From positions 1-5,591 of the forward strand of contig JAGHDS010000246.1 in the NCBI GenBank assembly GCA_021159845.1: a stretch of DNA of 5,591 nucleotides. The letters run 5' to 3'. This stretch comes from Anaerolineae bacterium. Its GTDB lineage: Bacteria; Chloroflexota; Anaerolineae; DUEN01. Numbering within the stretch: the stretch's first letter is position 1; the number at the start of each line of letters is the position of its first letter. The notes beneath the pieces are model-generated. The model worked only from the letters and a program-made list of their open reading frames with translations, was not told the DNA's origin and did not search any database. The position numbers were made by a program, and so were the translations under genes. Below are positions 1 to 4,315 of this stretch, piece by piece.

Positions 1-7
1 GTTCATT

Positions 8-53
8 TTCCTAATTTGAGATAGGTTTGCACTTTATCCGTCAGAATTAGGAA
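8..53. repeat. 9-bp perfect inverted repeat in AT-rich left flank
   Basis: TTCCTAATT at 8-16 is the exact reverse complement of AATTAGGAA at 45-53, with 28 bases between the arms. The block from 1 to about 60 is AT-rich, in sharp contrast to the GC-rich DNA that follows. It ends where similarity to the URO-D family begins. It could be the edge of a mobile element or a recombination scar, or an old terminator-like hairpin. No transposase or target-site duplication is visible in this window, so its nature is unproven. Confidence 0.4.
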
Positions 54-61
54 GTCCATCT

Positions 62-570
62 ACCTACCCCCGGCTCAAGCGGGTCGTCGAGTTCTACAAC
101 TCCCACGGCGTGCGCTACGTCTGCGTCGATACGGATGGCAACCGGAGCCGCTGGTGGGGATGATGATGGACGCTGGCGTGGATGTGCTCTGGCCGTTGGA
201 GCGTGCCGCCGGGCAGGACCCGGTACGTCTGCGGCGGAAGTTCGGCCGCGCGCTGCGGCTGTGGGGAGGCGTGGACAAGCGGGTGCTGGCTCAGGGCCCG
301 GAGGCGATCGACAAGCATCTGCGGGAGCTGGCCCCGTTAGTCGAGGAAGGGGGATACATCCCCACTGTAGACCATACCGTCCCGCCGGACGTGAGCTGGG
401 ATCACTTCCGGTACTACATGGAGCGGAAGGAGCGGCTGCTGGAGAGCCATCGCCGAATGCCAGCGCTAGAGCCCAGGCCCCTGCTGACCATTTCCCCCGA
501 ACACGGCCAAAAGAAAAACACGGGGCAAATGGGAGGTACAAGATGTGATGAACGAACCGTGGAACCGTGA
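62..570 (+). pseudogene. URO-D superfamily protein remnant, N-terminally truncated and frameshifted
   Basis: This is the C-terminal half of a uroporphyrinogen decarboxylase superfamily protein, a TIM-barrel family that includes HemE and the MtaA/CmuA-type corrinoid methyltransferases. Seen: frame 2 from about 62 encodes RLKRVVEFYNSHGV, then VDTDGN (ends at 142). The frame then runs into TGA at 158-160. The expected continuation, PEPLVGMMMDAGVDVLWPLE, lies in frame 1 starting at 142. Inserting one C in the CC at 142-143 would rejoin the two. The rest of the domain runs to about 444: GGVDKRVLAQGP, then GGYIPTVDHTVPPDVSWDHF, with the family's conserved His at 373-375, and YYMERKERLL. About 40 non-family residues follow to TGA at 568-570. 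Family members are usually about 340-400 residues; only about 130 domain residues remain. Upstream is AT-rich DNA, not the missing N-terminus. The intact stretch alone could start at GTG 154, but that would not give a complete barrel. The substrate cannot be assigned. A sequencing error could explain the frameshift but not the truncation. Confidence 0.8.
554..569. repeat. 8-bp perfect tandem duplication GAACCGTG
   Basis: GAACCGTG occurs twice back to back (554-561 and 562-569) at the very end of the URO-D remnant and overlaps its TGA stop. Eight bases is not a multiple of three, so the duplication shifts frame. It may have created or moved the present stop and the unusual C-terminal tail. Slippage is the simplest origin. 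Confidence 0.6.
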
Positions 571-604
571 CGACCAGGGGAAGATCGCATAATGCGGCGC
601 GATG

Positions 605-633
605 AGGTCAGTCAGCGTTATGCTCCCTGACCT
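605..633 (+). promoter_or_regulatory. Hairpin in the focA leader
   Basis: AGGTCAG at 605-611 pairs perfectly with CTGACCT at 627-633 across a 15-base loop, and a G-U pair could extend the base of the stem. It sits about 70 bases upstream of the focA start codon. It could be a leader RNA hairpin or a protein-binding dyad. There is no T-run, so it is not a typical intrinsic terminator. A role is inferred only from position. Confidence 0.3.
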
Positions 634-651
634 TCGCCAGAGCAGGCAGAT

Positions 652-666
652 GCCAAAACGCTTGGC
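652..666. promoter_or_regulatory. 15-bp operator-like dyad GCCAA-N5-TTGGC
   Basis: GCCAA at 652-656 and TTGGC at 662-666 form a perfect 5+5 dyad with a 5-base spacer, 19 bases before the focA ribosome-binding site. Size and placement fit a binding site for a dimeric regulator of focA, but short dyads occur by chance and the half-sites match no regulator that I can name with confidence. Confidence 0.25.
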
Positions 667-685
667 CGAGAGTTTAAAATCCAAT

Positions 686-695
686 GGAGGAAGGG
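686..695 (+). promoter_or_regulatory. Ribosome-binding site of focA
   Basis: GGAGG at 686-690 runs into AAGGG at 691-695, leaving 6 to 11 bases before ATG 702. This purine-rich Shine-Dalgarno sequence supports the chosen start, which also places the N-terminus where E. coli FocA begins its cytoplasmic helix. Confidence 0.8.
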
Positions 696-701
696 ACATA
701 G

Positions 702-1586
702 ATGACACAAGCACGTCTCAATGCACCCACATGGAACATAGATGCTCTCATCCCGCCAGAGATGGCCGCTAAAGCCGAGGAAGTCGGAGTGCAGAAGGCG
801 GTCATGGCCCCACTCAACGTATTCGCGTTGGCCATTCTGGCCGGAGCGTTCATCGCCTTGGGAGCCGTCTTCGCCACGACGGTAACGGCGGGCGCCAGCG
901 GGCACTTATCGTTTGGGGTCACCAAGCTGCTTGGTGGCCTGGTCTTTTGCTTAGGGCTTATTCTCGTCGTCATAGCCGGGGCTGAGCTGTTCACAGGGAA
1001 CAATTTGATCGTGATGGCCTGGGCCAGCCGCCGCATCACGACGATGCAGTTGTTGCGCAACTGGCTGATCGTCTACGCGGGTAATTTCGTGGGGTCGGTT
1101 GCCACAGCCGGGCTGATGCTGATCAGCAAACAGTACACGTTCGGGGGCGGCGCCATCGGGTTGAACATCCTCAATATCGCCAATGCCAAATGCAGCCTGG
1201 GGTTCGTCCAGGCCATCGCCCTAGGGATCATGTGCAACGCGCTGGTGTGCTTAGCCGTCTGGCTCTGCTTCAGCGCCCGCACGGCCACGGGGAAGATCCT
1301 CTCAATCATCTTCCCGATCACGGCCTTCGTCGCCAGCGGGTTCGAGCACAGCGTGGCGAATATGTATTTCCTCTCCATCGGGCTGCTCGTCAAGGCGAGC
1401 GCATCCGCCGCCTTTTGGGAGGCCACCGGCAGGAGCGCCAGCGACTACGCCAACCTGACCTGGCGGAATTTCTTCCTGGCCAACTTGCTACCCGTCACCA
1501 TCGGCAACATCATCGGCGGCTCCATCATGGTTGGCTTGATGTACTGGTTCATCTACCTGCGTGGGCAGAGCAACGCATCGGAGTAG
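702..1586 (+). CDS. focA: Formate channel FocA (formate/nitrite transporter family)
   Basis: A 294-residue inner-membrane channel of the FNT family, expected to form a pentamer and to pass formate (possibly related small monovalent anions) in either direction. Length and sequence follow E. coli FocA closely. Seen: a short N-terminal cytoplasmic segment (IDALIPPEMAAKAEEVGV, 13-30) and six hydrophobic segments. The conserved GAELFTGNN loop (93-101) has Thr98, equivalent to FocA Thr91. Other family blocks are GIMCNALVCLAVW (175-187), GFEHSVANMYF (213-223) with the pore His216 (FocA His209), and NLLPVTIGNIIGG (261-273). With an offset of seven residues, the constriction residues Phe82, Leu86, Phe97 and Phe209 and the pore-region Lys163 match FocA Phe75, Leu79, Phe90, Phe202 and Lys156. 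No pflB or pflA lies beside it: a pseudogene is upstream and a convergent gene downstream. It therefore appears monocistronic, closed by the hairpin at 1600-1630. FocA is favoured over NirC or a hydrosulfide channel because the C-terminal half is so FocA-like. Transport direction and exact substrate are inferred. Confidence 0.9.
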   Translation: MTQARLNAPTWNIDALIPPEMAAKAEEVGVQKAVMAPLNVFALAILAGAFIALGAVFATTVTAGASGHLSFGVTKLLGGLVFCLGLILVVIAGAELFTGNNLIVMAWASRRITTMQLLRNWLIVYAGNFVGSVATAGLMLISKQYTFGGGAIGLNILNIANAKCSLGFVQAIALGIMCNALVCLAVWLCFSARTATGKILSIIFPITAFVASGFEHSVANMYFLSIGLLVKASASAAFWEATGRSASDYANLTWRNFFLANLLPVTIGNIIGGSIMVGLMYWFIYLRGQSNASE

Positions 1587-1599
1587 CCGTGTTGCATAG

Positions 1600-1630
1600 G
1601 GGGGCGGCCATGGGTGAAGCGGCCGCCCCC
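1600..1630 (+). terminator. Strong GC hairpin after focA, probable terminator
   Basis: GGGGGCGGCC at 1600-1609 pairs perfectly with GGCCGCCCCC at 1621-1630 around an 11-base loop, starting 13 bases after the focA stop. Stability and position between convergent genes indicate a transcription barrier. The following bases (TCAGCATCTC) are not a T-run, so it departs from the classical intrinsic terminator and may be a T-less terminator or an RNA-stabilising 3' hairpin. It is symmetrical and could also act on transcripts from the minus-strand gene. Confidence 0.65.
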
Positions 1631-1747
1631 TCAGCATCTCTCCCCAGGAAGGGTGAAACGCAATTATCCAGGTGAAGATCTATAGCTCCCTTTGCGCTCC
1701 TCGCGGTTATTTAAAATTTCGTTCCCGGCATCTCTGCGGTGCCTTTC

Positions 1748-1762
1748 AGTTGAGCCCCAACT
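1748..1762 (-). terminator. Weak hairpin overlapping the stop of the GH5-like gene
   Basis: AGTTG at 1748-1752 pairs with CAACT at 1758-1762 around a 5-base loop. The stem overlaps the TAG stop codon at 1761-1763 of the minus-strand gene. No T-run follows. It may contribute to 3' end formation, but the stem is short and could be chance. Confidence 0.2.
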
Positions 1763-3002
1763 ACCCGTGGCCGCCCTCCCGGTACTCCTCGTACAGCCGG
1801 GGTAGGTGCCGCTCGGGCTCCTGCCAGTACTCCCTGGGGTCTAGCTCCAATCGGCGCTCCGGTTCCCCAGGCTTCAACTCACCCGCCTGAAGACGCTCGC
1901 GGATGCGGCGGACGATCTCGGCCGCCGGTTTCTCGCTGCCGTCCCGCCGCACCAGTCCCAACACCCGCGCTCGGCGACATCGATCCAGCGGCGGGTCCTC
2001 CCACAGCGCCTCGTCGAAGTCGGCATAATGCCCCAGCCAGCATCCCTCCACGCCGTCGGCGATCAGCCCCTCCAGCACGCGCTCCACGAACTCCGCCTGT
2101 TCCATCTCGCTGGCGAAGTAGATCTCCCTCGTCTCCCGATCGATCAGGTCCCAGATCATCGTGCCCGGGTCACCGGGGACGGGCACCGTGGGCACGGCGC
2201 AGCCGACCACCCAGATGGGGACTTCCGGCGCCAGCGCCCGCATCAGCGCCACGGTGAACCGCACCACCTCCTCGTCCAGCGGGTGTTCGGCCGTGTGGTG
2301 CAGGTTGGGGTAAACCTCCACGGCCAGGGAGCCCAGGATCTCGGCGACGTCGGCGGGACGCACCCCCACCGGCCGGGTGAGAGCCGACGCGTCGGCGTAC
2401 CAGAGCAGCCGGGCCCCCTCGGCCACCTCCCGGATCTCCGTCGAGCGCTGGTCCAGCCACTCGGCGGCCGCGTCCGGATCGCGAGGCGGCCGCGCCCGGT
2501 CTAGCTCATGCCCCAGGCTCCACCCCAGCACGGCCGGGTGCTCATCGTAGTAGCCGATCACTTCACGGAACAGCCGTCGCTGCGCGTCAACCAGCTTCTC
2601 GTCCTCGAAGGGATCCCGCAGTTGGTAGCGAGCCTCCGCGCGGCCGTTCACGACCTGGAACACGGGAGGCTCGGCCGGCGGGAAATCCATCGCCCAGTCG
2701 GGAAAGTGAAAGGCACCGCACGCCAGGCCTACCTGCAGATCGACCAGGGCGCGGAGCCCCGCATCCTCTACGGCGTCCAGCGCGTCGCCCAGACAATCCA
2801 GCACGCGGTGCTCCAGTCGATCCGCGGTGGGCTGGGCGGCGGACCACAGGAGCGGCAGGCGCACCGCGTGACAGCCCATCGCAGCGATGTGGGCCAGCTC
2901 CTCGGCCACCTCGCCGCGATCGAAGTCGAGCCACCAACCGGTGGCCTTGCGTCGTGGCCAGTACGTAACACCGATGACGAACTCCCGATTCCCTTGTTCC
3001 AT
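1761..3002 (-). CDS. GH5/cellulase-like TIM-barrel glycoside hydrolase family protein, atypical active site
   Basis: A 413-residue soluble protein with no signal peptide, so probably cytoplasmic. Seen: an N-terminal GVTYWPRRKATGWWLDFDRG (11-30) and strand/helix alternation such as CHAVRLPLLWSAAQP (44-58), typical of clan GH-A barrels. The beta-4 motif LGWSLGHELD (159-168) carries the likely acid/base Glu166. The beta-8 region CWLGHYADFDEALW (321-334) is followed by GLVRRDGSEKPA (349-360). The C-terminal tail LDPREYWQEPERHLPRLYEE (387-406) is common to this cellulase-like group. Two oddities: the Asn that normally precedes the acid/base Glu is His165, and the beta-7 strand VPIWVVGCAVPT (261-272) has no Glu where relatives have an E-E-F-G type nucleophile motif. 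Activity is therefore doubtful or altered. The start ATG at 3002 is preceded by GGAGAGGAAA at 3011-3020 (minus strand). It lies 119 bases downstream of the M48 gene in the same direction. Substrate unknown; beta-linked glucan or mannan is typical of relatives. Confidence 0.75.
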   Translation of the reverse strand: MEQGNREFVIGVTYWPRRKATGWWLDFDRGEVAEELAHIAAMGCHAVRLPLLWSAAQPTADRLEHRVLDCLGDALDAVEDAGLRALVDLQVGLACGAFHFPDWAMDFPPAEPPVFQVVNGRAEARYQLRDPFEDEKLVDAQRRLFREVIGYYDEHPAVLGWSLGHELDRARPPRDPDAAAEWLDQRSTEIREVAEGARLLWYADASALTRPVGVRPADVAEILGSLAVEVYPNLHHTAEHPLDEEVVRFTVALMRALAPEVPIWVVGCAVPTVPVPGDPGTMIWDLIDRETREIYFASEMEQAEFVERVLEGLIADGVEGCWLGHYADFDEALWEDPPLDRCRRARVLGLVRRDGSEKPAAEIVRRIRERLQAGELKPGEPERRLELDPREYWQEPERHLPRLYEEYREGGHG

Positions 3003-3010
3003 CCCTGCAA

Positions 3011-3020
3011 TTTCCTCTCC
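3011..3020 (-). promoter_or_regulatory. Ribosome-binding site of the GH5-like gene
   Basis: On the minus strand this reads GGAGAGGAAA, ending 8 bases before the ATG at 3002. It supports that start and shows the gene can be translated independently of the upstream protease gene. Confidence 0.65.
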
Positions 3021-3052
3021 GAGGTCTCCGGTATGATCTGCTTAGCTGGAAA

Positions 3053-3094
3053 TACGACGGGAGATGATAGACGAATGACGACGGATGACGAAGG
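3053..3094. repeat. Degenerate 7-bp GACGA-type repeats in the gap between protease and hydrolase genes
   Basis: TAGACGA (3068-3074), ATGACGA (3075-3081) and, after CGG, ATGACGA (3085-3091) form a degenerate 7-base repeat, with related TACGACGG at 3053-3060 and ATGATAG at 3064-3070. The repeats occupy most of the intergenic gap. Their function is unknown; they may be a small simple-sequence expansion or a member of a dispersed family. Confidence 0.45.
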
Positions 3095-3109
3095 AAGTCC
3101 TCGTCGTAC

Positions 3110-3122
3110 CCGCCACAGGCGG
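3110..3122 (-). terminator. Short GC hairpin directly after the M48 protease stop
   Basis: On the minus strand, CCGCC (3122-3118), TGT, GGCGG (3114-3110) forms a 5-bp all-GC stem with a 3-base loop. It starts at the first base after the TGA stop at 3125-3123. There is no T-run. It could attenuate read-through into the GH5-like gene or protect the upstream mRNA. Too short to be certain. Confidence 0.35.
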
Positions 3123-4283
3123 TCATACCTGCCGTCGCCGGGCGTATTCATCGGCCATGCGCAGTCGCTCGCTGATGGGAGGATGATTGTACAGCAGCCA
3201 GACGACCCAGCGCGGCGGCTCGGCCTCGGCCAGGTTCTGGTTCGCCAGGCGGGTCATGGCCGAGGCGAACGCGGTCGGCTTGCCGGTCGATTCCAGAGCA
3301 TAACGATCGGCCATACGCTCCCGCCAGCGGGACCACGCGTTCTGCAATGGCATCGTCACCAACGCGAAGCCGCTCATCACCAGGACGAACCAGGGCATGG
3401 CAGCCAGGTCGTCCATCCCCTGGAAGCCAAAGTGGGCGATCCCCCAGCGCAAGGCCACGTGGGCCAGATAGAACCCGATCAGCGTCAGCATCGTAGACAT
3501 GCCAATGCCTTTCCAGAGGTCTCCGTGAACGTGATGCCCCAGCTCATGAGCCAGCACGGTCTCGATCTCATCGGCCGTGTAGTTGTCCAGCAACGTATCC
3601 CCCAGGACGATACGGCGCGTGTTGCCCAGCCCCATCAGCCCGGCGTTGGCGGCCGTGGTCGTCCGGCTCATGTTGAAGGCGTAGACACCGCGCACGCTTG
3701 TCCCTGCCCGCTCCGCCAGCCGGACGAGCCGATCGGACAGCTCTCTATCCTTTTGCTGCTGTTGCGGATCGTCGGAACGCTCGCTCAACGGCACGAACTT
3801 GTAGAAAAGCGGAGCGATGACCACAGGGGCCAGGTTAGCCAAAAGCACGGCGAAGGCCAGGTAGATGATGGCCGCCCATAGCCACCACCAGTCCGGCTGA
3901 GCACGCAGCAGCAGGTAGATCACCTCCAGCAGCGGCAGCAAGACCACGGCGCTCACGAGGACCTCTTTGACCTCATCGACGAGCCAGGACCGCAATGACT
4001 GGGTGGACAACCCATAACGGTGAGGCAACACGAAGCCGCTATACCATTCCAGCGGGGCGTGGAGGATGAAATAGGTGCCACCTATGGCAATTGTGTACAG
4101 GATCAGCCCCAGCCAGCGCGGCAGCCCAGCTACGGCATTCCGCACAGCGAAGGTCAGGCCGCTCAGCCACCAGACCAGTAAGAATGCCAGCCCAAAGGCC
4201 AGGTCGATGGCCAACAGCCGGCGTCGCAGTCGGGCGTACTCACGCGCCCGCTCCTGTCGCTCGGGATCTAGAGATACTGTCAT
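3123..4283 (-). CDS. M48 family integral-membrane zinc metalloprotease, Ste24/CAAX protease-like
   Basis: A 386-residue membrane zinc endopeptidase resembling Ste24 proteases. Seen, numbered from ATG 4283: hydrophobic segments near 25-45, 57-74, 109-126, 132-160, 261-278 and 296-313. The M48 N-terminal domain signature LPHRYGLSTQSLRSWL falls at about 86-101. The zinc site HELGHH (246-251) gives His246, Glu247 and His250. The third ligand Glu322 lies in ERMAD, with Asp326 following. The ANAGLMGLGN segment (212-221) and the C-terminal HPPISER (367-373) are both family features. Length and architecture are complete and all catalytic residues are present. The frame is open further upstream to a GTG at 4301, but that codon has no spaced Shine-Dalgarno. 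ATG 4283 has GGAAGG six bases before it and is preferred. It lies 32 bases after the GH106-like gene, so co-transcription is likely. In bacteria such proteins are usually linked to membrane protein quality control rather than to prenylated substrates; that role is inferred. A QQQQ run (174-177) lies in the cytoplasmic linker. Confidence 0.9.
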   Translation of the reverse strand: MTVSLDPERQERAREYARLRRRLLAIDLAFGLAFLLVWWLSGLTFAVRNAVAGLPRWLGLILYTIAIGGTYFILHAPLEWYSGFVLPHRYGLSTQSLRSWLVDEVKEVLVSAVVLLPLLEVIYLLLRAQPDWWWLWAAIIYLAFAVLLANLAPVVIAPLFYKFVPLSERSDDPQQQQKDRELSDRLVRLAERAGTSVRGVYAFNMSRTTTAANAGLMGLGNTRRIVLGDTLLDNYTADEIETVLAHELGHHVHGDLWKGIGMSTMLTLIGFYLAHVALRWGIAHFGFQGMDDLAAMPWFVLVMSGFALVTMPLQNAWSRWRERMADRYALESTGKPTAFASAMTRLANQNLAEAEPPRWVVWLLYNHPPISERLRMADEYARRRQV

Positions 4284-4286
4284 ACG

Positions 4287-4295
4287 CCCCCTTCC
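4287..4295 (-). promoter_or_regulatory. Ribosome-binding site that fixes the M48 start at ATG 4283
   Basis: The minus strand reads GGAAGGGGG here, with GGAAGG six bases from ATG 4283. The alternative GTG at 4301 directly abuts GAGAGAGG with no spacing, so the ATG is the better start. The site lies in the 32-base gap after the upstream hydrolase. Confidence 0.65.
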
Positions 4296-4315
4296 GTTCA
4301 CCCTCTCTCAGGTAC

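Noticed and set aside
49..57. AGGAAGTCC shared with 3092-3100 as a possible target-site or repeat pair
   Set aside because: A single shared 9-mer is expected by chance in a 5.6 kb window, and the flanks do not match.
47..541. 164-codon minus-strand frame opposite the URO-D remnant
   Set aside because: Low-complexity Pro/Ala/Ser/Arg translation antisense to a recognisable URO-D domain.
675..680. TAAAAT as a -10 box for focA
   Set aside because: A start site about seven bases downstream would fall on the ribosome-binding site, and no -35 like sequence lies at the right spacing.
1190..1675. 161-codon plus-strand frame inside and beyond focA
   Set aside because: Its Arg/His-rich translation lies in another frame of a clear FocA sequence, with no independent start signal.
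2508..3881. 457-codon plus-strand open frame opposite the GH5-like and M48 genes
   Set aside because: It spans two well-supported minus-strand genes and their gap. The translation is rich in Gln, His, Arg and Pro with no domain, and has no family resemblance. It is the stop-poor antisense of GC-rich genes.
4284..4301. Longer M48 protease starting at GTG 4301
   Set aside because: The GTG directly abuts GAGAGAGG with no spacing, whereas ATG 4283 has a properly spaced GGAAGG; the six extra residues add nothing to the family match.
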